Shown here in pieces: positions 26,413 through 35,429 of a stretch of 64,000 nt of DNA. The stretch is from contig CAIQPK010000048.1 in NCBI GenBank assembly GCA_903873705.1, positions 1 through 64,000 of the forward strand, written 5' to 3'. A program made the position numbers and the translations under genes. The notes beneath the pieces were generated by a model. It was given only the letters and a program-made list of their open reading frames with translations. It was not told where the DNA came from and searched no databases. The DNA comes from an uncultured Acidobacteriota bacterium (lineage in GTDB: Bacteria > Acidobacteriota > Terriglobia > Terriglobales > Acidobacteriaceae). Numbering within the stretch: position 1 is the first letter of the stretch; each line of letters begins with the position of its first letter.

Positions 26413-27217
26413 CTGCTGGCCTTTGCCGGGTTGTCGTCTTCGGGATTTCGGCAGGATCGTCGTCGGCCAGGGGGTCAACGAGATCTGTCGGCGGTGCAAC
26501 GAGGATCACTGTGTTTTGTTGAGGAGCGGGGATAGAGGGTGACAAGGTTTGGGGATTTTGTTGTGGCGCAAAAATGGGGAGTGGGCGTCCGATGGGGTTC
26601 CGGACGGGAGTGGGGATAATGGGCGCGAAGGCGGGATGAATGACGGCGGCGATCTGAGCGATCGAGAATGAGGTGTCCAGGCCCCGAATTGGCTCACCCT
26701 GCTGGCGCTGCAGGCGGACGGCGAGGCGGTCGACGTTGGCTGCGATTGGCGCAGCCGTGGTCATGTTGTCTGAAGGGCCGGTGGGACCAGCGATGGTGGG
26801 CGTGAGCGGAAGGACGCCGTCCATACCGTCGACGGGTGAGCTGATGCCGTTTTTCCCGGGAGCGTTGAGGAACAGGATCGCGCGTTCGCCAGGCGCGTAG
26901 CGGGGCTGCCCACCGGTCCACAGGCCTGCCCACTCGCGGAGGGTAAACGTTGCGGTGGCGGCGCCTTTGAGCACCTGGTCAACACGGAAGTCGATGGCGA
27001 CGACGTCACCGGTGGGACGGATCGCTGTGACTTCACCGGCGAAGACGACGGCGGCGCGCGAGGCGAGGTTGAGGATCGCCGCGGGCAGAGTGGTGTCGGG
27101 AGCCTGCGCGGTGGCGGTGGCGGCCAGCAGAAGGGTGATGAGCGCGATAACGTGGCGCAGCTGTCGCAATGTTGCACACCTCTCTACACGGCATTTCGTC
27201 GTGAAAGAGGGGTGCAC
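26399..27217 (-). CDS. Secreted hypothetical protein
   Basis: This 272-residue protein has a late hydrophobic signal (VIALITLLLAATATAQA, about 23-39), suggesting the true start may lie a little inside this frame. The mature region (45-130) is beta-rich, with VVFAGEVTAIRPTGDVVAIDFRVDQVLKG, a pattern seen in small secreted proteins of unknown role. A proline-rich tail follows. It overlaps and precedes the large Ig-repeat protein, which suggests a joint extracellular function. Confidence 0.7.
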   Translation of the reverse strand: MHPSFTTKCRVERCATLRQLRHVIALITLLLAATATAQAPDTTLPAAILNLASRAAVVFAGEVTAIRPTGDVVAIDFRVDQVLKGAATATFTLREWAGLWTGGQPRYAPGERAILFLNAPGKNGISSPVDGMDGVLPLTPTIAGPTGPSDNMTTAAPIAANVDRLAVRLQRQQGEPIRGLDTSFSIAQIAAVIHPAFAPIIPTPVRNPIGRPLPIFAPQQNPQTLSPSIPAPQQNTVILVAPPTDLVDPLADDDPAEIPKTTTRQRPADASR

Positions 27218-27261
27218 CGTGCGCTGTCCGGGAATGGGACAGCGATGACGTTCGAGCGGAC

Positions 27262-27462
27262 TTAGATTTCGGGGTAGAAGTCGAAGAACGCGTCGAGACT
27301 GTGGCGGAGCTGCGCTTCGATCTGCTCGCGGCTGCCTTCGAGGATGTGCATGGTTACCTGGGCCTGGTTGCCGTTCTTCAATGCAATGGGGGCGGCGGCC
27401 ACAGCGGCCACCTCATCGGCAGGGAGGAGCCGCATACCGTAAACAAGGACAAGATTCGCCAT
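27262..27462 (-). CDS. Small conserved hypothetical protein
   Basis: This 66-residue protein (MANLVLVYGMRLLP...LDAFFDFYPEI) has no recognised domain, signal or membrane helix. Coding is supported by host-like codon use and by the lack of any competing frame. Its start lies 74 bases from the terminator at 27537. Function is unknown. Confidence 0.5.
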   Translation of the reverse strand: MANLVLVYGMRLLPADEVAAVAAAPIALKNGNQAQVTMHILEGSREQIEAQLRHSLDAFFDFYPEI

Positions 27463-27536
27463 AGTCTTTATGCTACGCCCGTTGGAGACAGGAGCAACCT
27501 ACTGCAGCTGGTCTGAAGCACCGGGGACGAACGCAA

Positions 27537-27566
27537 GAAAAGCCCGCTCGGCTGAGCGGGCTTTTC
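27537..27566. terminator. Bidirectional intrinsic terminator
   Basis: GAAAAGCCCGCTC (27537-27549) and GAGCGGGCTTTTC (27554-27566) form a perfect 13-bp stem with a GGCT loop. It has A/T tracts on both sides, 16 bases after the stop of the minus-strand outer-membrane protein gene. Confidence 0.85.
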
Positions 27567-27581
27567 GCTTGAGGCGGGATT

Positions 27582-28250
27582 CTATTTCTGGCGGCCGAAG
27601 CGGTAAATAATGCCCGCATTCACACCGAGATTATTCTGCACCGAGCTGCTGCCAAATGTAGTGGCTACATACGTCGGCGTTACGCGGAAGGCGAGGTTGG
27701 GATAGAAGTTGTAATCGGCGCTGACGCCCAGCGAAAATGCCGGCTTGAAGCCGTCAGGCCAGATACCGAGTGCCGTGGAAGGAATGGCCTTTGATCCGCC
27801 GGAGAAGATGCCCCAGCCTACGCCGCCGAGTGCCTGGACGCTGAGTGCGGTCTTTTCATGAGCGTAAAAGCGGTAGCTGCCTCCGCCCATGAAGGTGTAC
27901 TCGTTGATCTGCGGACGGTAGACACCGTAGATGTTGTTGATAGTGGCATTGGCATTGCCGAACATGCCGCGCGCATCGGCAACGACGCCAAACTTCTGCG
28001 AAAGGAAGTAGGTGCCGTTGGCTGCCCATGTCACTTCGTTGTTGCGCTTGGTGGTCTCACCGCTGCGAAAGCGCATGTAGCCGCCACCGCCGAAAACTTC
28101 ATAGCGGTGGCTATAGGTGTCGTTGATGGTGCGATCGATGCGCGCCTTGCGAGCGGCATTGGTTTCACGCCGCGCCCGTCGCTGGGTCGCCTGCCCGCTC
28201 GCGCTGCCGACCAGGGCCAGCGCCACTACACTTACTGCCAACCAGCGCAT
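27582..28250 (-). CDS. Outer-membrane beta-barrel protein (porin-like)
   Basis: This 222-residue protein has a signal peptide (MRWLAVSVVALALVGSASGQ). Alternating amphipathic strands follow, such as YEVFGGGGYMRF and YTFMGGGSYRFYAH, ending in AGIIYRFGRQK. This is the pattern of small OmpA/OprF-like eight-stranded barrels. The ATG at 28250 gives a normal signal peptide; an ATG at 28296 in the same frame would add 15 residues. Confidence 0.75.
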   Translation of the reverse strand: MRWLAVSVVALALVGSASGQATQRRARRETNAARKARIDRTINDTYSHRYEVFGGGGYMRFRSGETTKRNNEVTWAANGTYFLSQKFGVVADARGMFGNANATINNIYGVYRPQINEYTFMGGGSYRFYAHEKTALSVQALGGVGWGIFSGGSKAIPSTALGIWPDGFKPAFSLGVSADYNFYPNLAFRVTPTYVATTFGSSSVQNNLGVNAGIIYRFGRQK

Positions 28251-28376
28251 CGCGCCATTCCGTCCAACGTACTTCAAATCGCTGCTCCTGCCCATCAACG
28301 TTCGTGCCCGGTTGCGGCTGCCGACCCGTCTCGGGCCGCCCATAACCGCACACTCCATTAGAACATCCCCCGGCCT

Positions 28377-29546
28377 TTACCGGAGGTTGTAGGTGATGCC
28401 GGTGACAAACTGAAAACTGTTCTTCTTGAACGCCGGAGGGGGGTCGTTCAGGTAGTTGTCCGTGGTGGAGAACTGCATTCCGAGCCGTTTGAACACCGGC
28501 ATCGCGATCATCATCGTCGCATTAGCCGAATACGCGCGAGAGTTGTTCCACGCCGGCAGCATGTTACCGGACTCCGTAAACACCAGCTTGTGCGGCAGAT
28601 TTCTCTTATAAGCCTCAGAAAACGTCGAGCCGATCAGCTTTTGCGTCGGTGCTTCAAGCACTGCGGGGTCATTACTCTGGAACTGCTGCGTTTCGTAATG
28701 CACATCCATCTTGACGTCGAGTTCCTGGATGCCGGACTTGATTGGGGTCCATCCGATACCTCCGCCGTAGACCGCCTGCAGCTTCAGGCCCTGCGCAAAG
28801 TTGTGATCGAAGGCCGTCTGGGCCAGCGCGAAGAACCGCGGCGAGAAGTACTCGTCGCGCTCGGCGTCGGCGTGGAAGATGCTGGTGATGGCGATGATGG
28901 TGGACGGCGGTACGGTCTGCGGCTCGGCCGGAGAGGTCTGCTTGCCGTAGGTCTCGAGCAGGTTGAACGTGGTGCGATTGCGCGCAGGCAGGAAAGGTAC
29001 CGTAGGCATGGCCCTGACCAGCGCAATTCCGGCGGTGTAGGTGTCCACGTTAGTGGTTGAGCGTACGAGCGTAGCACCCGCCGTGACGGCTCCATTCCAC
29101 CCGGAGAACGCGCCGAACTTGCGGGCCAGCTCCTTGTCGTAGGTGGACTGGTCAATCAGAAAGCCCATCTGGTTCACAGGCACTGTTTCAGTGATTCCGT
29201 TTTCGGTGGCCAGGGTAACTTTACCGTCTGCAAACCCTATGCCGGCACCGCGCACGGCGGACCGCGTGACCGGCATGCCCTTACGCAGCAGGGCGAAACT
29301 GCCGCTTGAGCGCAACTCCTTCACCTTGTCGAGAGGCACGGTAATTTCACCCGCCATCTCGCTCTTGAAGACGATGCTGCCATCGACGCCACGCACCAGC
29401 TTCCCCGTCAGCTGGTCGCCGTTGGTGAAGACGATGACGTCAGGCACGGGCCTGGCGGGCGGATCTTTCTGGGCAAACGCGCCTGCAACCAGAACGACAC
29501 TCGTCAGCAACACATCGGCAACGCGGGCAAAGGGCCTCTTCAACAT
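28377..29546 (-). CDS. DUF481 (YdiY-like) outer-membrane protein
   Basis: This 389-residue protein has a signal peptide (VLLTSVVLVAGAFAQ). A conserved N-terminal strand region follows (DVIVFTNGDQLTGKLVRGVDGSIVFKS cut into short strands), then a DUF481 beta-barrel from about residue 130, starting FSGWNGAVTAGATLVRS and ending FVTGITYNLR. Members are predicted salt-induced outer-membrane proteins of unknown function. It lies 126 bases upstream of the other barrel gene in the same direction. Confidence 0.85.
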   Translation of the reverse strand: MLKRPFARVADVLLTSVVLVAGAFAQKDPPARPVPDVIVFTNGDQLTGKLVRGVDGSIVFKSEMAGEITVPLDKVKELRSSGSFALLRKGMPVTRSAVRGAGIGFADGKVTLATENGITETVPVNQMGFLIDQSTYDKELARKFGAFSGWNGAVTAGATLVRSTTNVDTYTAGIALVRAMPTVPFLPARNRTTFNLLETYGKQTSPAEPQTVPPSTIIAITSIFHADAERDEYFSPRFFALAQTAFDHNFAQGLKLQAVYGGGIGWTPIKSGIQELDVKMDVHYETQQFQSNDPAVLEAPTQKLIGSTFSEAYKRNLPHKLVFTESGNMLPAWNNSRAYSANATMMIAMPVFKRLGMQFSTTDNYLNDPPPAFKKNSFQFVTGITYNLR

Positions 29547-29621
29547 GTCTACAAGGATACCGGCTCACGCGTCCGCGGCCAGCTTGCTTCGCTGCCAGTG
29601 ACGGGCTACCCTTGAAGCTGC

Positions 29622-30068
29622 ATGTACGAAGACTTCACTACGCAGGATCGCTGGACCGGAGAGACGCTGCACTGTGTCTGGAAGGGCACGGTGGTCGCCA
29701 TTGCGACGCGGCATGCCGACGCGACCGATATCCGCTTTGCGGTCAACGGCCGGCCGCTCTGGATCGCCATGCCCAACACGGCATGGGTAGAACAGAAACG
29801 GCGCAACGGGAAGGTCATTACCGACTATCTTGCCGCCCAGGCCGCGGGCCGGTATCTGAAGCACGCCATCGCATCCGGCTACGACAACGGCCGTGAAATG
29901 TATACGATGACCGTTGACGAAGTGCTCGAACACGCCGCCGCTGTGGTGAAGGAGGCCGGGCGCACCGACTTCCTGCCGAGCCTGCCGGTCATCAACGACG
30001 ATGCGCATCCCGGTGAGCTTGACTTCAAGCTGCCTGGCGAGCCGGCCACCGTCGCCAGCGAGATTTAG
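29622..30068 (+). CDS. Conserved hypothetical protein
   Basis: This 148-residue soluble protein (MYEDFTTQDRWTGETLHCVWKG...) has beta-rich N-terminal and helical C-terminal halves and no recognised family. It is divergent from the DUF481 gene by 75 bases. It ends 22 bases before the lactonase gene, so it probably belongs to the same transcript. Confidence 0.65.
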   Translation: MYEDFTTQDRWTGETLHCVWKGTVVAIATRHADATDIRFAVNGRPLWIAMPNTAWVEQKRRNGKVITDYLAAQAAGRYLKHAIASGYDNGREMYTMTVDEVLEHAAAVVKEAGRTDFLPSLPVINDDAHPGELDFKLPGEPATVASEI

Positions 30069-30090
30069 CATTGCGCTGCAACACAACGCT

Positions 30091-31266
30091 ATGAGTCTTA
30101 CCCGGCGTGCCTTTGTCGCCTCTGCCGCGGCGCTGCCCACGGCATTACGTTCGCTGGCGCAGCAGCGTGAGGCGCCGCGCTGGGTCTTCCTCGGCACCGC
30201 CGATGGCCCGGGCATCCTGCGTTGCTCATGGGACGGCGCAACGGGCCGCCTCGGCGAACCGGTACTCGCCGTTGCGACTCCGCTGCCCCAGTTCCTCGCG
30301 TTGCATCCTACGCAAGACCGCCTCTACACCGTGAACGCCGGCATGGGCGCGGAGGCAACCGTCTCCTCATTCCACCTCGACCGCGCTGCGGGCACGCTGA
30401 CTTTCGCCGATCGGCAAAGCTCGCTGGGCGACGGGCCGTGCTACTTCTCCGTTCTACCGGGGGCGACGATGGCCTTCGTCGCAAACTATGCCGGAGGAAG
30501 CCTGACGACCTATGCCCTTGCGCAGGACGGTGCTTTAGGCCCGCCGGCGAGTGTTCTGGACTGCCGGCATAACCCGCAATGCGGCACGCAAGGCACGGTC
30601 AACAGTCCCCCAAGCGCCGCGCACCTGCACAGCGCGACCTTTTCACCGGACGGCTACTTCCTGCTCGTCTGCAACCTTGGGAATGACAACATTGAAGTCT
30701 TTCCCATTGATCCGGAAGTGGGCACGGCTGGCAGTTATCCACTGGTCAGATCGCCGGTGCGGATCGCTACCCGCCCAGGATCGGGTCCGCGGCACCTCGC
30801 GTTTCATCCCGGTTCGCGCTGGGTTTACGTCACTCACGAGGTGGACTGTACCGTGGAACTCTTCGACTGGGAGGGACGGCCGTTGAGGTCAGCCAGGCTC
30901 CGGCGCCGCGCAGGATCGGCGGTTTCCCTTCTTTCGCCCGGTGAGCCGCGCGCTGGCAGTACGGGTTGTGAAATCATCATGAGCAGTAATGGGCAATTCG
31001 TTTATACCTGCACGCGCGGCGCCGATTCACTGCAAGTGTTTCGCATCGACCAGGGAACCGGCATGCTGACGCGTCAACAAACGATCTCCTGCGGTGGCAA
31101 GGTGCCACAGCATATTGCACTTGATCCCACGGAGCGCTGGCTGCTGTGCGCCAACCAGGGAGGCCGGTGTGTGACCGTCTTCGCTAATGATGCGCGCAGC
31201 GGAAGACTTAAGGGACCCGTGCAGACCGTTGCGGTCCCTGCACCCATGTTCGTGCAGTTCGCCTAA
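30091..31266 (+). CDS. Lactonase-family seven-bladed beta-propeller (6-phosphogluconolactonase-like)
   Basis: This 391-residue protein has a twin-arginine-type N-terminus (SLTRRAFVASAAA) and repeated propeller blades: LALHPTQDRLYTVN, LGNDNIEVFPID, RHLAFHPGSRWVYVTHE, GADSLQVFRID and HIALDPTERWLLCANQ. These are typical of YkgB/Pgl lactonases, which hydrolyse 6-phosphogluconolactone or related lactones. Export by Tat would place it in the periplasm, unlike E. coli Pgl, so the substrate may be another lactone. Confidence 0.88.
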   Translation: MSLTRRAFVASAAALPTALRSLAQQREAPRWVFLGTADGPGILRCSWDGATGRLGEPVLAVATPLPQFLALHPTQDRLYTVNAGMGAEATVSSFHLDRAAGTLTFADRQSSLGDGPCYFSVLPGATMAFVANYAGGSLTTYALAQDGALGPPASVLDCRHNPQCGTQGTVNSPPSAAHLHSATFSPDGYFLLVCNLGNDNIEVFPIDPEVGTAGSYPLVRSPVRIATRPGSGPRHLAFHPGSRWVYVTHEVDCTVELFDWEGRPLRSARLRRRAGSAVSLLSPGEPRAGSTGCEIIMSSNGQFVYTCTRGADSLQVFRIDQGTGMLTRQQTISCGGKVPQHIALDPTERWLLCANQGGRCVTVFANDARSGRLKGPVQTVAVPAPMFVQFA

Positions 31267-31269
31267 ATT

Positions 31270-31536
31270 ATGTTTCAGCGCAAGCTCAGCATCGACATTC
31301 TCGCCCCAGACGGCTCCGCGGTCCCCTGCCCCATCAAGGGACTGGACAGCTTTGCCATGCGCAACTTCACCAACGACGCTGTCTTCGACGACACGCTGCC
31401 TGTTGCTGACGGCATGATGGAGGCGGGACATCGCGTGCCGCTGGAGCGCCTGCAAACGGCGATGGAGGACTGGCTGCGGCGAAAAAGTTATCTCGCCGCA
31501 GGCCAGTCCCTCCGCATCACGGAGCTTCCCCGCTAA
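31270..31536 (+). CDS. Small hypothetical protein downstream of lactonase
   Basis: This 88-residue protein (MFQRKLSIDILAPDGSAVPC...) has no recognised domain. It starts three bases after the lactonase stop and overlaps the convergent alcohol dehydrogenase gene by four bases, so it is very likely the last gene of the 29622-31536 operon. Confidence 0.6.
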   Translation: MFQRKLSIDILAPDGSAVPCPIKGLDSFAMRNFTNDAVFDDTLPVADGMMEAGHRVPLERLQTAMEDWLRRKSYLAAGQSLRITELPR

Positions 31537-32576
31537 GCCTTTAGCGTTTTCGCGTCCAGTACGAAGCGATACTTCACATCGCCCTTCACCACGCGGTCCC
31601 AGGCTTCATCGAGCTTTGCATAGGTGGTCATCTCGATATCGGAAACGATGTTGTGCTGCGAGCAGAAGTCGAGCATCTCCTGCGTCTCGGCAATGCCGCC
31701 GATCATTGAACCGGTAAACGTCCGCCGCCCCAGGATGGAAAACGCCGCGATCTTGATGGGATCTTCCGGCACGCCGACCGTGCAGAGAACGCCGTTGCGC
31801 TTCAGCAACGAAAGATAGCTGTTCACGTCATGGTCGGCGGAAACGCAATCGATGATCAGATCGAAAGTGCCGGCGTGCTTAGCGGCCCACCCTGCTTCTT
31901 TGGTCAGAATGACCTCATCGGCGCCGAGCTTCTTCGCGTCCTCAACCTTGTTGGCCGAAGTGGTGAACTGCACGGTATGAGCACCGAAAGCATGCGAGAA
32001 CTTCAGCGCCATGTGCCCGAGACCACCCAGCCCAACCACGCCCACCTTCTTTCCGGGTCCTGCTGCCCAGTGCTTGAGCGGTGAATAGGTGGTGATGCCT
32101 GCGCAGAGGAGCGGAGCGGCGGCGGCAGGATCAAGGTTCGACGGCACCTTGAGCACGAACGACTCGTCGGCAACAATGTTGTCGCCGTACCCGCCAAAGG
32201 TGAGGTTGCCCTGCTTATCTTTTGAGTTATAGGTGAAGACTGTAGCCTGGTTGTCGCAGTACTGCTCCTCGCCGTCCTTGCAGCTGGGACAGATACGGCA
32301 GGAGTCAACCATGCAGCCGATGGCGGCCGTGTCGCCGACTTTGAACTTCGTCACCCCAGCACCGACCGCCTTTACCGTTCCGACGATCTCGTGGCCGGGC
32401 ACCATGGGATACATGGCGTTGCCCCATTCATTGCGTGCCTGGTGAATGTCGGAGTGGCAGATGCCGCAAAAATCGATGGCAATATGAACGTCCTTCGGGC
32501 CGGGCTCGCGGTGTTCGTAGTCGAAGGGAACGAGCGGCGTGGTGGCAGAATGAGCGGCGTAACCAAATGATTTCAT
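31533..32576 (-). CDS. Zinc-dependent NAD(P) alcohol dehydrogenase (CAD/YahK type)
   Basis: This 347-residue medium-chain dehydrogenase has catalytic zinc residues in CGICHSDIH and GHEIVG. The four-cysteine structural zinc loop is CRICPSCKDGEEQYC with the preceding Cys. The Rossmann motif GLGGLGHMALKF is intact. It resembles YahK/cinnamyl-alcohol-type aldehyde reductases, which use NADPH with broad substrates. Length is normal. Confidence 0.92.
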   Translation of the reverse strand: MKSFGYAAHSATTPLVPFDYEHREPGPKDVHIAIDFCGICHSDIHQARNEWGNAMYPMVPGHEIVGTVKAVGAGVTKFKVGDTAAIGCMVDSCRICPSCKDGEEQYCDNQATVFTYNSKDKQGNLTFGGYGDNIVADESFVLKVPSNLDPAAAAPLLCAGITTYSPLKHWAAGPGKKVGVVGLGGLGHMALKFSHAFGAHTVQFTTSANKVEDAKKLGADEVILTKEAGWAAKHAGTFDLIIDCVSADHDVNSYLSLLKRNGVLCTVGVPEDPIKIAAFSILGRRTFTGSMIGGIAETQEMLDFCSQHNIVSDIEMTTYAKLDEAWDRVVKGDVKYRFVLDAKTLKA

Positions 32577-32789
32577 GATGTAGGGGTGTCTCCTCTGGCG
32601 ATTGGATGCGCAGCTTTCCGCGCAGGCTTCATCGACTTACCTTACACAATTCTTCCCCGCTATGCTTGCCCAAGCAGGCGAATCTTTTCGGACTAAACAA
32701 ACGGGCCGCACTCGCATGGCTGGCTACAACGGAGAGGAAGACGCCGAGGTTTCCACCAGCGCGTTCTGCAAATTCGGGCGCCAGCTCAC

Positions 32790-33803
32790 TCAGCCGCCAT
32801 TCAAATAGAAGTTGACGATGACAGTTGTATCCACTTCAGTCGGCTGGTCGTTGAGCAAGTAGGGCTGATACTTCCACGTTTTGACCGCATCCACGGCAGC
32901 TTCCGCCAGGCTACGCCGAGGGCTTGCGATGACAACCAGCCGAGAGATACTGCCTTCTTTCGAAATAATGGCGTGTAGAACAACTGTGCCCGAAGCATGG
33001 GCCGCACGAGCTTCGAATGGGTAAACGGGATTGCCACCCTTTATCTTTCTGCCCGAAAGGACGATGCCCGGGATCTTTGCCTGACTGTCGTCCGTAGCAG
33101 GGTCGCCGGCAGGAGATGCGGTTTGCGGCGTGAATGATTCGAGAGCCTCGATGTGACCCGTTATTGCGAGCTGATTGCCGTAACTAAGGCTTTCATCCAA
33201 AGCAACTGTAGCTGTTCCAAAATGAGCCGGCTTATTTCTAATGGCAGCGAACTGACCTGGGCCGGTGACGACGCGCAACGCATCGCCGTCTACGTTGGTG
33301 CAGTACTCGGGATTGGAGCCGTCCGACTTCGTCCCGTCAACATGCATTACGACGAGACAGGAGAGATCCACCTTGCCCACCGTGTGCTTCTCTTCAGTGA
33401 TCTTGAGATTGACGAACTTCTGGTAGTTCGGAATAGGATCGACAATCTGGCTCCGCAGAAGATCGACCAGGAAGCGCTCTCGTGCGACCTTATCGGTCTC
33501 AACCTGCGAGGCAGGCGCTTCGGTGTTGTAGGAAGGACTCGTGACGACGAGTTTGCGCTTTTTCCCGGACGCTTCCCACCATTCTTCAAGTATCCCTTTT
33601 TCCGTGGGCCTTCCTTCGAGATCATGGACCTCAAAGCTCATCCGAAGGTGAAAGGGGCGTACCCCTGGACGCTCCAGGGAGTTTGACGCAGCAACATGCT
33701 CGAGCCGCTCGTGAGGCTCGGGCGCTTGCGCAAGGCCGGATGACGAAAAAGCCGCGAGGCTCGCCCCCATCATTGTCGCCAAGATCAGTCGATTGAAATT
33801 CAT
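32790..33803 (-). CDS. TonB C-terminal-domain secreted protein
   Basis: This 337-residue protein has an N-terminal signal (MNFNRLILATMMGASLAAFSSSG, start at 33803). A middle domain of unknown type follows (about 45-230), then a TonB C-terminal domain (about 255-337: NPVYPFEARAAHASGTVVLHAI, LAEAAVDAVKTWKYQPYL). There is no transmembrane anchor besides the signal, nor a Pro-rich linker, so it is not a classical energy transducer. The base composition is lower in G+C than that of adjacent genes. Confidence 0.8.
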   Translation of the reverse strand: MNFNRLILATMMGASLAAFSSSGLAQAPEPHERLEHVAASNSLERPGVRPFHLRMSFEVHDLEGRPTEKGILEEWWEASGKKRKLVVTSPSYNTEAPASQVETDKVARERFLVDLLRSQIVDPIPNYQKFVNLKITEEKHTVGKVDLSCLVVMHVDGTKSDGSNPEYCTNVDGDALRVVTGPGQFAAIRNKPAHFGTATVALDESLSYGNQLAITGHIEALESFTPQTASPAGDPATDDSQAKIPGIVLSGRKIKGGNPVYPFEARAAHASGTVVLHAIISKEGSISRLVVIASPRRSLAEAAVDAVKTWKYQPYLLNDQPTEVDTTVIVNFYLNGG

Positions 33804-33923
33804 GCGGATTGCGTTCGAATTTATCAGTCGAACGGTGGACAGGCAATCGCCAAATTGACGCATAAGAAAACGCGCTGCAGCGGTGATGCCCTGCGGGTCT
33901 GTGCGCACATTTCCTTGCACACC

Positions 33924-34466
33924 TTAGTCGTCGTAATGCAGCAGGCTGAACACATCAAACTGCGGAAACTTATTCCGCCCCTTTAGAAAGTCCAGCTCGA
34001 TCGCCACGCCGAGACCGGCAATCACACCTCCAAGACGCTCCACCAGCTGCACCGTCGCCTGCATGGTTCCGCCGGTGGCCAGTAAGTCGTCCACGATGAC
34101 GACGCGTTGACCGGGCTTGATCGCATCCTTGTGAATCTCGAGCGAGTCGGTGCCGTATTCGAGATCGTAGTTCACGCGCTCGACCGGCGCAGGCAGCTTC
34201 TTTGGTTTGCGCACGGGAACGAAGCCGGCATTCAGGCGATACGCAAGCGCTGGCCCAAAGATGAAGCCACGGGCTTCGATGCCGAGGATAAGGTCGATGT
34301 CTTTGCCGATGTAATAGGCCGCGAACGCGTCGATCAACTGCGCAAATCCGGTCTTGTCCTTCAGCACCGTCGTGATGTCGTAGAAGAGAATTCCCGGCTT
34401 GGGAAAGTCGGGCACGGAACGGATGAGTTGCTTGAGTGGCTCGCAGTTGATGGGCGTCGTGGACAT
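33924..34466 (-). CDS. apt: Adenine phosphoribosyltransferase
   Basis: This 180-residue type I PRTase converts adenine and PRPP to AMP. Landmarks are [18 protein letters not shown] (15-32), [10 protein letters not shown], and the PRPP loop [16 protein letters not shown]. It lies in a same-strand run with acyP and efp (gaps of 32 and 16 bases), likely one transcript. Confidence 0.95.
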   Translation of the reverse strand: MSTTPINCEPLKQLIRSVPDFPKPGILFYDITTVLKDKTGFAQLIDAFAAYYIGKDIDLILGIEARGFIFGPALAYRLNAGFVPVRKPKKLPAPVERVNYDLEYGTDSLEIHKDAIKPGQRVVIVDDLLATGGTMQATVQLVERLGGVIAGLGVAIELDFLKGRNKFPQFDVFSLLHYDD

Positions 34467-34498
34467 CTTGTATCAAATTCTCCTTCGGAATCTCTTGC

Positions 34499-34780
34499 TT
34501 ACCAGGCGCCTTCAATCTCGAAGGGACCAAGACTGGCGGCTTCATTCTCCGCCAGTTCGTGCTCTATGACGGCGTCTACCCGGCTGCCCCGCGAACCCTT
34601 GTGCAGCTGAGTTCGCAGTTCGGCAAGCGAAGCTTCGTCACCGGCCACGACCACTTCTACTTCGCCGGTGTCCGTGTTGCGGACTTTTCCACGGAGGCCG
34701 AGTTCGGCGGCCTCGCGATGGACATACCAGCGAAAGCCGACGCCCTGGACACGCCCGCGGATTAGGAAGTGGAGGACCAT
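34499..34780 (-). CDS. acyP: Acylphosphatase
   Basis: This 93-residue enzyme hydrolyses acyl phosphates. The phosphate-binding loop GRVQGVGFRWYV (Arg17-equivalent in GFR) and the catalytic asparagine in KVRNTDTGEVEV are both present. Length is normal for the family. It ends 32 bases before apt. Confidence 0.95.
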   Translation of the reverse strand: MVLHFLIRGRVQGVGFRWYVHREAAELGLRGKVRNTDTGEVEVVVAGDEASLAELRTQLHKGSRGSRVDAVIEHELAENEAASLGPFEIEGAW

Positions 34781-34796
34781 GGCAGCGCTCCCTGGC

Positions 34797-35357
34797 CTAA
34801 GCGCGGGACATGTACGTGCCTTCGGCCGTGTCGATGCGGATCTTCTCGCCCTCGTTGATGAAGGGCGGAACGTTGACGACGAGGCCGGTTTCCATCTTGG
34901 CCGGCTTGGTGACGGAACTGGCTGTGGCGGACTTGATGCCGGGCTCGGTCTGTACGACGGTCATCTCGACTGAGGTGGGGAGTTCTATGCCGACAGCCTT
35001 GCCATCGTGGAAGCTGACCTCGATGACCAGATTCGGCGTGAGGTACTCGACTGCGTCGCCGATGGTGTCATGCTTCAGGGCCGTCTGTTCGAAGGTGTTC
35101 TGGTCCATGAAATAGTAGTCATCGCCGTCGTTGTAGAGGAACTCCATCTTGATGGAGTCGACGTGGATGCGGTCGATGGGATCGGGCGAGCGGAAGCGTT
35201 CGGTGTACATGGCGCCGGTGCGAATGTTCTTCAGCTTGGCCTGGATGAAGGCGCGGAGGTTGCCGGGCGTGCGGTGCTCGACGGCGAAGACGAGGTGGAG
35301 GTCGTCTTTGAATTTGATGACCATGCCGGGGCGCATCTGCGTGGCGGGAATCGACAA
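34797..35357 (-). CDS. efp: Elongation factor P with Asn at the tip position
   Basis: This 186-residue protein relieves ribosome stalling at polyproline. The KOW-like N-domain (MSIPATQMRPGMVIKF) and the C-terminal OB domains (NVPPFINEGEKIRID, family signature) are clear. The start is a TTG at 35357 with AGGAG six bases upstream. The tip loop reads TPGNLRAF where E. coli has KPGKGQAF, so the residue normally modified (Lys34) is Asn. No EpmA/EpmB or EarP gene is visible nearby. Confidence 0.95.
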   Translation of the reverse strand: MSIPATQMRPGMVIKFKDDLHLVFAVEHRTPGNLRAFIQAKLKNIRTGAMYTERFRSPDPIDRIHVDSIKMEFLYNDGDDYYFMDQNTFEQTALKHDTIGDAVEYLTPNLVIEVSFHDGKAVGIELPTSVEMTVVQTEPGIKSATASSVTKPAKMETGLVVNVPPFINEGEKIRIDTAEGTYMSRA

Positions 35358-35429
35358 GTGGAGCTCCTGATTGCGGCGGATTGGCGGGCGGATTTTCCGG
35401 CCCAACCTATTGATTGTAGCCTAGCGATG

